A model generated the notes under the pieces. That model saw only the letters and a program-made list of their open reading frames with translations, was not told the DNA's origin and did not search any database. Source: Candidula unifasciata (lineage: Eukaryota; Mollusca; Gastropoda; Stylommatophora; Geomitridae). Taken from it: a DNA stretch of 64,000 nt. Positions within the stretch are counted from its first letter, which is position 1. Each line of letters begins with the position of its first letter. Shown piece after piece: positions 34,065 through 47,049 of this stretch. Location: positions 63,501 to 127,500 of the forward strand of contig CAJHNH020008548.1 of assembly GCA_905116865.2 (NCBI GenBank), given 5' to 3'. Both the position numbers and the translations under genes were made by a program.

Positions 34065-35060
34065 ATCTTCCCTGATGTATACGTCTCTGGATCCACTGAC
34101 TGGTTCCTTCACTAGCCTGCCTTCTCTGATGTATACGTCCTTGGGTCCAGTGACTGGTTCCTTCACTGGCCCGCCTTCTCTGATGTATACGTCCCAAGAT
34201 CCAGTGACTGGTTCCTTCACTGGCCCGTCTTCTCTGATGTATACGTCCCTGGATCCACTGACTGGTTCCTTCACTGGCCCGCCTTCTCTGATGTATACGT
34301 CCCTAGATCCAGTGACTGGTTCCTTCACTGGCCCGCCTTCTCTGATGTATACGTCCCTAGATCCAGTGACTGGTTCCTTCACTGGCCCGTCTTCCCTGAT
34401 GTATACGTCCCTGGATCCAGTGACTGGTAACTTCACTGGCCCGTCTTCCCTGATGTATACGTCCCTAGATCCAGTGACTAGGAACTTCACTGGCCCGCCT
34501 TCCCTGATGTATACGTCCCTGGATCCACTGACTGGTTCCTTCACTGGCCCGTCTTCCCTGATGTATACGTCCCTGGATCCACTGACTGGTTCCTTCACTG
34601 GCCCGCCTTCCCTGATGTATACGTCCCTGGATCCACTGACTGGTTCCTTCACTGGCCCATCTTCCCTGATGTATACGTCCCTGGATCCAGTGATACTGGT
34701 TCTTTCACTGGCCCGTCTTCCCTGATGTATACGTCCCTGGATCCACTGACTGGTTCCTTCACTGGCCCGCCTTCCCTGATGTATACGTCCCTGGATCCAC
34801 TGACTGGTTCCTTCACTGGCCCGTCTTCCCTGATGTATACGTCCCTGGATCCAGTGATACTGGTTCTTTCACTAGCCTGCCTTCTCTGATGTATACGTTC
34901 CTGGATCCACTGACTGGTTCCTTCACTGGCCCGCCTTTCCTGATGTATACGTCCCTGGATCCACTGACTGGTTCCTTCACTGGCACGTCTTTCCTAATGT
35001 ATACGTCCCTGAATCCTCTGACATGTTCATTCCCTGACCCGCCTACCCTTGTACGTATAT
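34065..35060. repeat. Minisatellite, 54-bp unit, about 18 copies
   Basis: Unit TGTATACGTCCCTGGATCCA, CTGACTGGTTCCTTCACTGG, CCCGCCTTCCCTGA. Both strands stay open (18-residue repeats) because 54 is a multiple of three; + strand repeats read MYTSLDPLTGSFTGPPSL. One-base insertions (GTGATACTGG) at about 34690 and 34853 break the frames. Expression is possible in principle, but no start, signal or family supports it. Confidence 0.95.
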
Positions 35061-35264
35061 ATCCCTGTATCCCCTGACTCACTGATTCATTCACCGACCT
35101 ATTTTCCCTAGGTGTTCATCTCATTAGTGTGTTCCCCGTAGCGGCGAAAGAGGAAGTGCAGAAGAATTTTAATGCACGTGTGAACATAAACGCAGATCAA
35201 ACGCGCTGTCACGTGATCTCACAGCTGGCGTGTTTAGTTCGAGATATATGGGTCGTTTCACAGT
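35061..35264. other. No recognisable gene
   Basis: Spacer between two minisatellites. Confidence 0.4.
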
Positions 35265-35935
35265 CGCATTTAGGCGGGTATACAGTCACATTTAGACCAT
35301 TGAAGTGTCACTTTAGACTTTTGTACAGCTCTTTGACCTTTGTAGAGTCGTATTTAGACTGTTGTACAGTCACAGTTAGACCTTTATGCGATTGCATTTA
35401 AACTGTTTTACAGTCCCATTTAGACCATTGAAAAGTCGCATTTACATCTTTGAAGACTCACATTTAGACTGTTGAACAGTAGTTGCATTAAGAACTTTGT
35501 ACAATAGTATTTAGACCGTTGTACAGTCGCATTTTAATCACACTTAAAGTGTTGTACAGTCGCATTCACACAGTTGAGTAGTCGCACGTAGAGCGTTAAA
35601 CAGTCGCATTTAGATCTTTTTACAACTGCATTTATACCGTTGAACTGTCGCATTTAGATCTTTGTACAGTCACATTTACACCATTCAGCAGTCGCATTTA
35701 GACCGTTGTACAGTCGCAGTTAGACGGTTGTATATCGTAGTTAGACCGACAGTCACATTTGGACTATTGAACAGTCGCATTTAGACCGTTGAACAGTCGC
35801 ATTAGATCTTTGTATAGTCGCAATTAGACCTCTGTGTAGTTGCATTTAAATATTTGTACAGTCGCATTAAGATCTTTGTACAGCCGCATTTAAACCATTG
35901 AACAGTTGCATTTACACCATTGTCGAGTTACATTT
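35265..35935. repeat. Minisatellite, ~22-bp unit, about 30 copies
   Basis: Unit CATTTAGACCGTTGTACAGT plus CG, with frequent small indels and substitutions. An old array. Confidence 0.9.
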
Positions 35936-35999
35936 AGGCAAATGTGAGTGGTGGGGTACTTTTTGGAAATACATGTCCATAGTGCTGAGTTGTCATTTC

Positions 36000-36085
36000 G
36001 CAGCTCCACAATCAACAACAACAAACACCACCAACAACTACGACCAACAACCACCACCACCAACAACAACAACAACAACAACCAT
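36000..36085. repeat. CAA/CCA trinucleotide tract
   Basis: ACAACAACAAACACCACCAACA and ACCACCACCAACAACAAC blocks. Confidence 0.9.
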
Positions 36086-36952
36086 CCCTATTATTGTCGT
36101 TTTGTGGTCTATTGCTCAGTCTTTGCGAGCGCGCTTAGTTATTTTGAAATAGTTGGTTAGTTATTCCAGCTGCAAGCAGTTTGGCGACAGACCACTTTGC
36201 GTTGATCTCTACGTTGCTATCGAGTGCCCACGTGGTCAGGGCCAGTAGCAAACTAGTGAACTTGAATTTCATAGTAATAGCCAGTAGTCAGGTGAAGGGC
36301 GAAGAAGAACCTGGAATGACAACATCAAGAAATGAACAGGAATAAGTTATCATAGTCATTCATCAAGCAGAAGACAGAGAAAGAATGCTGGTTTTTGTGT
36401 AAGTGCTTCCTTAGATACACCTCTACTAAGAAGGCTCAATGCATACTAAACGCCACTCGCGTAGAAACTGTAGCGTGTGAGAGCCACTAGTTACTAATGC
36501 TACGATTCTCGCTGATTACGCCTACTCTACAGCGAAGAGACGAGAAGGAAAATATCACGTGATACCCTTTCCCATTTGACTTGATATTCATGATATGCAT
36601 ATTATTACATGAACATATCATGCTGATAAAATACTGATAAAATACAACAGCTTTGTGAAAGACATGTGTTTGGAAGGGCCGAATGTAAGAAGGGCCTGCG
36701 TGCCTAATTTGTTACCCTTTGAAAATAAGGATCGTTCGTTCGTTCTCCAGTGTTATAGTTTCAAGTTAACGCCTACCTTTGTCTAAATCGCCTACGTCTG
36801 CGGTAAAAACTATACAACCAAACAATGCCTGGGCTGGTCTGTAACTAACTTTGGTGTTATAATGTTGTATGTTTCTGGAATTCATCATCATCATCATCAT
36901 CATCATGTTCAGCACCATCATTACCCAGGTTGTTGCTTCTGTCCTTCCTCAG
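36086..36952. other. Probable intron or upstream sequence of the Cav2 gene
   Basis: No repeat family or coding sequence recognised. A (CAT)n run lies at 36884-36906. The last 25 bases form a polypyrimidine tract ending CTTCCTCAG, a 3' splice site that implies at least one 5' untranslated exon upstream. Confidence 0.55.
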
Positions 36953-37150
36953 GATGGCCACATTCCAGGTCAACAATAACCTTCAGGACGATTCAGACAA
37001 CACGGGACGCTTTGGACCTTTCAGTAACCTCACCCGCAAGGCTGCGTTTCTAGGGCTTCCCGGCATGGCCACCCAATCCACTCGGTCGCTCTTCATCTTC
37101 AGCGAGGAGAACTTCATCCGGAAGTATGCAAAGATCATCATAGAATGGGG
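36953..37150 (+). CDS. Cav2-type voltage-gated calcium channel alpha-1, first coding exon
   Basis: After the acceptor TTGTTGCTTCTGTCCTTCCT/CAG the exon opens with G and then ATG at 36954, encoding 65 residues plus two bases. The N-terminus MATFQVNNNLQDD is variable. The end, STRSLFIFSEENFIRKYAKI followed by IIEW, matches the conserved stretch just before segment IS1 of Cav2 channels (vertebrate Cav2.1 has [20 protein letters not shown] then EWPPFEY). Cav2 is the pore subunit of presynaptic N/P/Q-type channels (cacophony and UNC-2 in invertebrates). The exon stops in phase 2 (GG) exactly where intron 1 is expected, before the IS1 helix; the next residue would be Gly. No later exon was found in the remaining 27 kb. 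Confidence 0.85.
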
Positions 37151-37160
37151 ATATCCTTTT
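37151..37160 (+). other. U12-type AT-AC 5' splice site of the Cav2 intron
   Basis: The exon is followed by ATATCCTTTT, a full match to the minor-spliceosome AT-AC donor consensus ATATCCTTT. There is no GT at the homology boundary. Voltage-gated ion channel alpha-subunit genes are known to contain conserved minor introns. The matching branch site and AC acceptor must lie beyond this window or unrecognised within it. Confidence 0.75.
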
Positions 37161-37240
37161 GTTGTTCATTGGAGTTTTTGTGGTCTCGTTGTGTTGATTC
37201 GATTCGTTGAGCTGTCAGTTAAGTTAAAATGTGAAAGTTG

Positions 37241-37539
37241 AAATGCTGAGGGTTTGAAATTTTGGAGGGAATGGTTGTAATTTTCGTTCCCAGAAAGATT
37301 ATTTTTATCTCTTTATTGCATGGTGAGTAGCTTTGTGGTTGGTCGCACCCCCCCCCCCCCTTTTTTTTTTTTTTTTTTTGGCTTGGTTGATTGACTTTTT
37401 TAAGTTATTTTGTTGTTGTTGGTTGTTAGTTGGTTGATGTGAGATGTTTGGTTCTTTTGTTTGGTAGCTTGTGACGTTATTTTTAGTCATTGTTTACGTG
37501 TATCATTAGCTATTTAGTTAATGGGTTGACTAGCTAATT
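37241..37539. repeat. Intron sequence with (C)n(T)n tract
   Basis: C-run and T-run at 37347-37379, T/G-rich on the right. Nothing else recognised. Confidence 0.7.
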
Positions 37540-38110
37540 GGTTGACTGGTTGGTTAGACAGTTGACTGGCAAGTTGGTTGACTGGTTGGTTAGTTGGTTG
37601 ACTGGGTTGTTGGTTGACTGGTTGCTTAGTTGGTTGACTGGGTGGTTGGTTGACTAGTTGCTTAGTTGGTTGACTGGGTGGTTAGTTGACAGGTTGCTTC
37701 ATTGATTACTGGTTGGCTAGTTGGTTGACTGGATGGTTGGTTGACTGGTTACTTAGTTGGTTGACTGGGTGATTAGTTGACTGGTAGTTAGTTGGTTGAC
37801 TGGGTGATTGGTTGACTGGTTGCTTGGTTGACTGGTTATTTAGTGGGTTGACTGGGTGGTTAGTGGCCTGACTGGCTGGTTGGCTGGCTCGTTGGTTGGT
37901 TGACTAGCTACTTGGTTGATTGATTGATGCGTTCCTATGTTGGCTGGGTCATGGGCAACTTGCTGATTGGTCTGTTCAGCAGTTGGTTGGTTGGCTGTTT
38001 GGGTCTTTGCTGAGTGATTGGTTGGTTGTCTGGTTAGTTCACTGACTGGCTGGTAGGTTTGTGGTTGATTAACTGACTATACTTATGGTTTGGTTGTTTA
38101 TTGAATGGTT
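37540..38110. repeat. GTTGGTTGACTG-based imperfect array
   Basis: TTGGTTGACTGG and GTTGCTTAG or GGTGGTTAG motifs alternate with a loose period of about 35 bp. Heavily diverged. Confidence 0.85.
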
Positions 38111-38329
38111 GGTTAGTTTACTGATCAAACACCGGAACGTTTCAGGCTGATCACTTGTGTGTGACCACCAGTAATATAGAACCAGCAGGGTTAGGTCTAT
38201 TTTAGAGGACAACATCAGACTCGTTTCTATCGTTTTCACGAGCTGTACCCTCGGGGTTTGCAGGGCGGGGGTGCTGCTGCTCTACCACCATTAAAAGAAT
38301 GACTACCTGTCTTGTATTTAACAGCAAAC

Positions 38330-38905
38330 GGCTCTGGGCATTGCAGTGTAGTAGTAAGCGACGCTGGGGATTGTAATGTAGCAGCACACGGTCCTGGTGA
38401 TTGTAATGTAGCAGCAAATAGTTTTGTGATTGTAATATAGCAGCAAACAGTTCTGAGGATTGTAATGTTGCAGCAAACAGTGCTGGGGATTGTAATGTAG
38501 CAGCAAACAGTGCTGGGGATTGTAATATGGCAGCCCAAGGTAATGGGGATTGTAATGTTGCAGCAAACAGTGCTGAGGATTGTAATGTTGCAGCAAACAG
38601 TGCTGGAGATTGTAATATGGCAGCAAATAATGCTGGGCATTGTAATTTAGCAGCCCAAGGTAATGGGGATTGTAATGTAGCAACAAATGGTGCTTGGATT
38701 GTAATGTAGCATCAAACGGGGCTAGGGATTGTAATGTAGCAACAAACGATTTTGGGAATTGTAATGTAGCAGCACAATGTACTGGGGATTGTAATGTAGC
38801 AGCACAAGGTACTGGGGATTGTAATGTAGCAGCACAAGGTACTGGAGATTGTAATGTAGCAGCAAACAGTGCTGGGGATTGTAGTGTAGCAGCACAGACT
38901 GCTAA
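38330..38905. repeat. Minisatellite, 30-bp unit, about 19 copies
   Basis: Unit GGGGATTGTAATGTAGCAGC plus AAACAGTGCT. Variants CACAAGGTAC and CCCAAGGTAA in the last ten bases cluster regionally. Confidence 0.95.
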
Positions 38906-39604
38906 GGTTTGTAAGTACATTCTACCGTTGCCAAATCTGATCATACTGGAGACTGTGTCGATCTGGTTTCGTTAGCCAAATTAGTTCTTGATCAATGACT
39001 GGGAAACATGTGAGGCCACTGAAGCAGCCTGATACTCAACTGTCATCTACTGATCGGCACTTGGAGATGCAGGAGAAAGATGTTGAGACAGGACGACACT
39101 TAAAGTTAGTTAAGTATTCTTTTGAAGGGAATCACATGGATGTATTGTTCTGGATATGTAGGAGTGCGAGGAAATTAAGGAGCGGATTTTCTTACAACAA
39201 AAGAGGTAGCTACCGGGAACACTAGTACTGGACAAATGAGATACTCCAAAGACCATTTGTAAACTAGTGCTGTTAGAAGACATGAGGTTAAATGAAACAA
39301 CTTTTGTAAGAATATATGAACAAGGAATTAGGTGTTGATCAGCAAGGAGGGACGGATCAGAGGAACGGAACGACAAGTTTATAATCATTGTGCTATGGGA
39401 ACACCTTAGGACATTGACTGCCGAAGACGGAGCACCAGTAGGTATGCCCGGTGTGCTGTGATGTCGATTCTTAAATCAGTAAATTTGCTACTGAAGGCAG
39501 CTCGTCACCATATGTCCTTCTTATCTTTATAACTTCGATCCCAGAATCCTTCTTCCCGCGATTTTGATCTGCCTTACATCATTCTTCTATCATATGGGGT
39601 GGGG
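38906..39604. other. No recognisable gene
   Basis: Unassigned DNA inside the presumed Cav2 intron. Confidence 0.4.
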
Positions 39605-39970
39605 GAAAAGGGGCTGCATAGTCTGGAGACATAGCGCCCGCCTCAAGTGCTTGAGGTTCCGGGTTCAGGCGCCGGTGAAGGCTCGGATTTTTTTCATGTG
39701 GACTTCTAGTAAATTTCTTTTTAAAAAGAATCGTTTAAAAAACTCTCTTGTCAGTTGGAAATCGATAAAAAGTAGCCTAACGGAGTTTTCCGGGCAAAAT
39801 TTGGAGTTCGAAATCTACCAAAACTATTTCTGGATCCTGGCCGGTGCGACAGAGTTTATGCACTAAGGTGAGATTCATCGGACTCAGACTTAAGTAAGAA
39901 GTAGATCGGGGCACTTATGGGTTACTACCCTTGTTCCATGATTTTGAGCTGTCGTCTAAACCTAAACAAT
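39605..39970 (+). mobile_element. SINE C copy, full length
   Basis: Head GCATAGTCTGGAGACATAGC with degenerate box B CCGGGTTCAGGCGCC, body CAGTTGGAAATCGATAAAAA and CGGGCAAAATTTGGAGT, then GGGTTACTACCCTTG. 3' end diverged. A TTCTTTTTAAAAAGAA palindrome interrupts it near 39716. Confidence 0.8.
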
Positions 39971-40009
39971 TCTTCTCTAGTAGAGGGCCGCTCCTCTGGT
40001 CGGTCATTC

Positions 40010-41295
40010 AGTTGTTAGATAGATGAGAGATCTGGTTAGTCATACATTTGTTAGATAGATAACAGATCTGTTTAGTCATACATTTGTTAGATAGATGACA
40101 GATCTGGTTAGTTATACATTTGTTAAATAGATAACAGATCTGGCTAGCCATACATTTGTTAGATAGATAACTGATCTGTTAAGTCATACATTTGTTAGAT
40201 AGATGACAGATCTGGCTAGTCATACATTTGTTAGATAGATGACAGATCTGGTTAGTTATACATTTGTTAAATAGATAACAGATCTGGCTAGCCATACATT
40301 TGTTAGATAGATAACAGATCTCTTAAGTCATAAATTTGTTAGATAGATAACAGATCTGTTAAGTCATACATTTGTTAGATAGATGACATAACTGTTAATT
40401 CATACATTTGTTACATAGATGAGAGATCTGGTTAGTTATACATTTGTTAGATAGATGACAGATCTAGTTAGTTATACATTTGTTAGATAGATGACAGATC
40501 TGTTAAGTCATACATTTGTTAGATAGACGACTGATCTGGTTAGTTATACATTTGTTAGATATTGACAGATCTAGTTAGTTATACATTTGTTAGATAGATA
40601 ACAGATCTGTTAAGTAATACATTTTTTTAGATTGATGACAGATCTGTTAAGTCATACATTTGTTAGATAGATGACAGATCTATTAGATCATAAATTTGTT
40701 AGATAGATGACAGATCTGGTAATTCATACATTTGTTAGATAGTTGACAGATCTGGTTAGTCATACGTTTGTTAAATAGATGACAGATCTGTTAGGTCATA
40801 CATTTGTTAGATAGATGACAGATCTGGTTAGTCACACATTTGTTAGATGACAGATCTGTTAAGTCATACATTTGTTAGACAGATGACAGATCTTTTAAGT
40901 CATACATTTGTTAAACAGATGACAGATCTAGTTAGTCATACATGTGTTAGATAAATGACAGATCTGTTGAGTCATACATTTGTTAGACGGATGACAGATC
41001 TGTTTAGTCATACATTTGTTAGATAGATGACAGATCTAGTTAGTCATACATTTGTTAGATGACAGAAATGGTTAGTCACACATTTGTTAGACAGATGACA
41101 GATCTGTTAAGTCATACATTTGTTAGACAGATGCCAGATCTGTTAAGTCATACATTTGTCACACAGATGAGAGATCTGTTAAGTCATACATTTGTTAGAA
41201 GGATGACAGATCTGGTTAGTCATACATTTGTTAGAAGGATGACAGATCTGGTTAGTCATACATTTGTTAGAACGATGACAGATCTGGTCAGTGAT
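40010..41295. repeat. Minisatellite, 36-bp unit, about 35 copies
   Basis: Unit CAGATCTGTTAAGTCATACA plus TTTGTTAGATAGATGA. Shortened units (ATAGATGA missing) occur at about 40838 and 41055. The palindrome AGATCT occurs in nearly every unit. Confidence 0.95.
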
Positions 41296-42855
<1,560 letters not shown>

Positions 42856-42939
42856 GTCCCGCGTTAAAAAAAAGTCCACAATTGCAGCAGGGAATTTCAG
42901 GTCCGTTGTCAACAATTGTGGTTAGTCTGTTTCTTCGCG

Positions 42940-43160
42940 GACGTTAGCTCTCTTCCTTTTTGCAGTCAATTCTCGCTTGATTCTCATCTAGTTCTTGATG
43001 TGTCCCTTCTAAACAACACCGCCCATAGTATTGTGTTCCCATGACTCCACCGCAATACCTGTATCATTCATGTCCCGCTTGCACACATCTTCTACCCGTC
43101 TTTACCATGTCTGTATATACGCAGCACTTCCTTAAAAGCCACGCTTAATCAATGTTCTGA
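42940..43160 (-). pseudogene. LINE RT C-terminal tail fragment
   Basis: The - strand reads VEDVCKRDMNDTGIAVESWE and, after changes, a KKGH...DENQARIDCKKEE stretch. This resembles the RT end (YKDxLKxxLKxxxIxxxxWE ... DRxxWR ... G ... E) of LINEs widespread in marine invertebrates. Family identity uncertain; broken by stops. Confidence 0.5.
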
Positions 43161-43267
43161 CTACAGAATACATTGAAATAACCCTGTGTCCTTTGAGCCT
43201 AAAAGTTATGTTTATAACGCAGAGCTCAAAACTTCATATCAAGCAATAGCAGGACAAGTCTACCCGT

Positions 43268-43300
43268 AAGATGGCCATTTTCCCGCCGAGACAAATTGGC
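43268..43300. repeat. Short inverted repeat TTCCCGCC/GGCGGGAA
   Basis: TTCCCGCC and GGCGGGAA flank a 10-base loop (GAGACAAATT). The arms match the E2F-type TTTCCCGCC core, but no promoter context is seen. Confidence 0.5.
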
Positions 43301-43626
43301 GGGAACTTCTGGCCAATTTCCAGATCTACATCGTCTGCAGCTCACGTCAGTGTAAGAAACATAAAAAAAAATCGATTATCTTTTCCCCTCCAAATATGGA
43401 TGGTAACGGCTTTCTTCTTGCGTGTGTTTGTTAATTATTCTTCATTTCGCTAACTCTTGCTGGATCGCATGCCATTTCAGGTGGCGCAGGAGGTAGCTCA
43501 GCTATATGACAAGCCAAATCGAAAGGCTAGTTTGTCATAGTCACAGAAACAAATCAGCTTAGTAGGTTTTTGCCCTTTGCGTATGTGAGCTCATACACAT
43601 GAAACATCTGCCTCCGCGCCGTGTGC

Positions 43627-43631
43627 ACACT

Positions 43632-43674
<43 letters not shown>

Positions 43675-43680
43675 ACACGC
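43627..43680. repeat. (CA)n microsatellite
   Basis: About 50 bp of CA, ending just before a SINE B head. Confidence 0.95.
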
Positions 43681-43683
43681 GTC

Positions 43684-43912
43684 ATCTTGGTTCAGCGGCT
43701 AGAGGCTGGCCTTTCAGCGCGAAGGTCGTAGGTTCAAATCTGTATCGAGTCAGATTTTTCTTCTTCAAAATATGACTTTGGTCTTCAGGGAATCATGTAA
43801 AGTTCAAGGAAGTAAAGGCTGCCGGCGTAATATCGACCAAATGATCCAGTGAGGTCATAAAATGCATGTCTAGTATTATATACACAGTACGCTTTAGGGT
43901 GTGAAAAACGTT
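43684..43912 (+). mobile_element. SINE B copy with strong A and B boxes
   Basis: Box A TTGGTTCAGCGGCTAG and box B TAGGTTCAAATCT, spaced as in a tRNA, then GACTTTGGTCTTCAGG, GGAAGTAAAGGCTGCCGGCG and CATGTCTAGTATTATATAC, ending near GGTGTGAAAAACG. Confidence 0.85.
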
Positions 43913-43934
43913 CACACTCTTTTTACGTTTTGAG

Positions 43935-44560
43935 TGGAACGCAACTGTATACACATATGTGTCACGCAAACACACACATATGTGTCACGCAAACACACAC
44001 ATATGTGTCACACAAACACACACATATGTGTCACGCAAACCCACACATTTGTGTCACACAAACACACACATTTGTGTCACACAAACACACACATATGTGT
44101 CACGCAAACACACACGTATGTGTCACACAAACACACACATATGTGTCACGCAAACACACACATATGTGTCACACTAACACACACATATGTGTCACACAAA
44201 CACACACACATATGTGTCACACAAACACACACATATGTGTCACACAAACACACACATGTGTGTCATACAAACACACACATATGTGTCACACAAACACACA
44301 CATATGTGTCACATAAACACACACATATGTGTCACGCAAACAAACACATATGGGTCACACAAACACACTCATATGTGTCACACAAACACACACATATGTG
44401 TCACACAAACACACACATATGTGTCACACAAACACACACATATGTGTCACACAAACACACACATATGTGTCACGCAAACACACAATATGTGTCACACAAA
44501 CACACAAATATGTTTCACACAAACACACACATATTTTTCATACAAACATACACGTATGGT
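43935..44560. repeat. Minisatellite, 23-bp unit, about 27 copies
   Basis: Unit CACACATATGTGTCACACAA plus ACA. Each unit contains the 12-bp palindrome ACACATATGTGT, so cruciform or hairpin formation is possible. 23 is not a multiple of three but the unit has no stop in some frames, giving long spurious frames. Confidence 0.95.
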
Positions 44561-44599
44561 GTAGATAGGCTTTCGTGCGCACAAACATATGTGGAGACA

Positions 44600-45960
44600 C
44601 CTGTGGAGAAACCACCATGTACCTAAATATATGAGGACACTCAACATATACCCACCAGGTACATTGTATGGCACTCGCATATAAATAAAGACATTTGAAG
44701 GTACTGCCTTATAACTATATGAATATGAGGGCACTGTATAATAACCCAGATACGTATGATAAATCTGTTTTATCCCTAAATACATTTGAGGTCACTGTCA
44801 TATTACAAAATACATACGAAGTCAATGTCATATTCAAAAATACATATGCGGTCACTGTCATATTCCCAAATACATATGAGGTCACTGTCATATTACAAAA
44901 TACATACGAGGTCAATGTCATATTCAAAAATACATATGCGGTCACTGTCATATTCCCAAATACATATGAGGTCACTGTCATATTCCCAAATACAAATGAG
45001 GTCACTGTCATATTCCCAAATACATATGAGGTCACTGTCATATTCCAAATTACATATGAGGTCACTGTCATATTCCAAAATACATATGAGGTCACTGTCA
45101 TATTCCCAAATACATATGAGGTCACTGTCATATTCCAAAATACATATGAGGTCACTGTCATATTCCCAAATACATAGGAGGTCACTGTCATATTCCCAAA
45201 TACAATTAAAGGCACTGCCATATTTCCAAATACATATGAAAGCACTGCCTTATTCCCAAGTACATATGAGGTCACTGTCATATTCCAAAATACATATGAA
45301 GGCACTGCCATATTTCCAAATACAGTTGAAGGCACTGCCATATTTCCAAATAAATAGGAATAGCACTGCCTTACTCCCAAGTACATATGAAGGCACTGCC
45401 TTCTTCCCAAGTACATATGAAAGCACTGCCTTTTCCCCAAGTACATATGAAGGCACTGCCTTATTCCCAAGTACTTATGAAGGCACTGCCTTATTCCCAA
45501 GTACATATGAAAGCACTGCCTTATTTCCAAGTACATATGAAGGCACTGCCTTTTTCCCAGGTACATATGAAGGCACTGCCTTATTCCCAAGTACACATGA
45601 AGGCACTGCCTTATTCCCAAGTACATATGAAAGCACTGCCTTTTCCTAAGTACATATAAAGGCACTGCCTTATTCGTTAGTACATTTTGAGCCATTGCCG
45701 TATTCTCAAGTACAAATAAAAGCACTGCCTTATTCCAAAGTACATATGAAGGCACTGCCCTATTCTCAAGTACACGTGAATACCCTGCCTTATTCCAAAA
45801 TACATTTTGAGGCACTGCTGATTCCAAAGTACGTATGAAAGCATTACCTTATTCCTAAGTACATATGAAAGCACTGTCATATTCCCAAATACAAATGAAG
45901 GCACAGCCTTATTCCAAGGTACATATGAAGTCACTGCCATATTCAGTAACATATTTGAGA
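44600..45960. repeat. Minisatellite, 30-bp unit, about 39 good copies
   Basis: Unit GGTCACTGTCATATTCCCAA plus ATACATATGA (left), shifting to GGCACTGCCTTATTCCCAAG plus TACATATGAA (right, 45360-45660). 44600-44770 holds decayed units. Confidence 0.95.
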
Positions 45961-46390
45961 GTTCTGTCATTTACCCTGATACACTGAGAGCACTGCCATA
46001 TTCAGTAACATATTTACCCGGATACACTGAGAGCACTGCCATATTCAGTAACATATTTACCCGGATACACTGAGAGCACTCCCATATTCAGTAACATATT
46101 TACCCGGATACACTGAGAGCACTCCCATATTCAGTAACATGTTTACCCGAATACACGGAGAGCACTGCCATATTCAGTAACATATTTACCCGGATACACT
46201 GAGAGCACTGCCATATTCAGTAACATATTTACCCGGATACACTGAGAGCACTCCCATATTCAGTAACATATTAACCCGGATACACTGAGAGCACTCCCAT
46301 ATTCAGTAACGTATTTACCCGGATACACTGAGAGCACTCCCATATTCAGTAACATATTTACCCGGATACACTGAGAGCACTGCCATATGC
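45961..46390. repeat. Minisatellite, 43-bp unit, 10 copies
   Basis: Unit AGCACTGCCATATTCAGTAA, CATATTTACCCGG, ATACACTGAG. Shares GCACTGCCATATTC with the adjacent 30-bp array. Copies are over 95 percent identical, so the expansion is recent. Confidence 0.95.
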
Positions 46391-46609
46391 CCGTGTCACT
46401 GTGCTGGTTAAATCCACTCTTCAGGGGAAGTTTCAACAGATACCCACAAACCCGGCAGGTGAAAGTGCTAGTCATGCGCCACCACCCCTCCTTTGACTGC
46501 CAGTGTCCCACACAGACTGACCACTGGTCAGCTTGTGAGAAAAAAATCATGGGTATTGATATACACCAGTAGAAGATAAAGTAGAAAATAGAGATTCGAC
46601 CGCACACTA
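46391..46609 (-). other. Unassigned; possible single zinc-finger-like motif
   Basis: The - strand carries STFTCRVCGYLLKLPLKSGF followed by NQHSDTG: a CxxC and one His with C2H2-like spacing, but the second His is missing and no flanking gene structure is seen. Could be a decayed LINE C-terminus. Confidence 0.3.
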
Positions 46610-46880
46610 TCCAGTCGACAGAATAATGGCAGACGCGCTGCCCCCTTTGAAGCATGTCGTAAGAGTCGGCTAATTGGGAGCTTCTTTCGAAGTTGTAGTG
46701 CAACCGCTTGAGGGACAAGTAACCAACAGTCTGATTACAAATAAATCAGATCTGTAAAAACATATGTGCACTCAGCTTTCAGTTTCTAGACAAGACTTAC
46801 ACCTAGATATGGACGAACAACCAGAAGTTTCCGCAGTATCTTACAGCCGCTGAACGCGAAACAAATGAAAGGAAAAAAAA
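46610..46880 (+). mobile_element. SINE A copy 7, diverged
   Basis: AAGCATGTCGTAAGAGTCGG, ATTGGGAGCTTC, AATCAGATCTGTAAAAAC and GCTGAACGCGAAACAAATGA. The 5' end is hard to place and the GAA tail is degraded, so this is an older copy. Confidence 0.7.
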
Positions 46881-47049
46881 GTAGCTAGGCAATGTATTGA
46901 CTGAGTAAGAAGGAGTGGACAAAGAAAAATAAAAGAGAACTCATAAGGCCAACAACATAAATTACAAAATAGCGCCACTTTTGAGGCATCAAAATGTCAA
47001 CATGCACACACGAGAGCAGGTGATAAATGCGCTATCCGTACTAACTTTG

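Noticed and set aside
34008..34725. 216- and 214-codon frames in the 54-bp array as a secreted or adhesive repeat protein
   Set aside because: No signal peptide or convincing start; single-base insertions break the frame within the array.
43684..43760. Genuine tRNA genes at A/B-box sites (also at 5778, 28888 and 57248)
   Set aside because: No acceptor stem closure or plausible anticodon arm, and each head is followed by a shared SINE body.
46391..46609. C2H2 zinc-finger gene
   Set aside because: Only one incomplete finger, with the second His absent.
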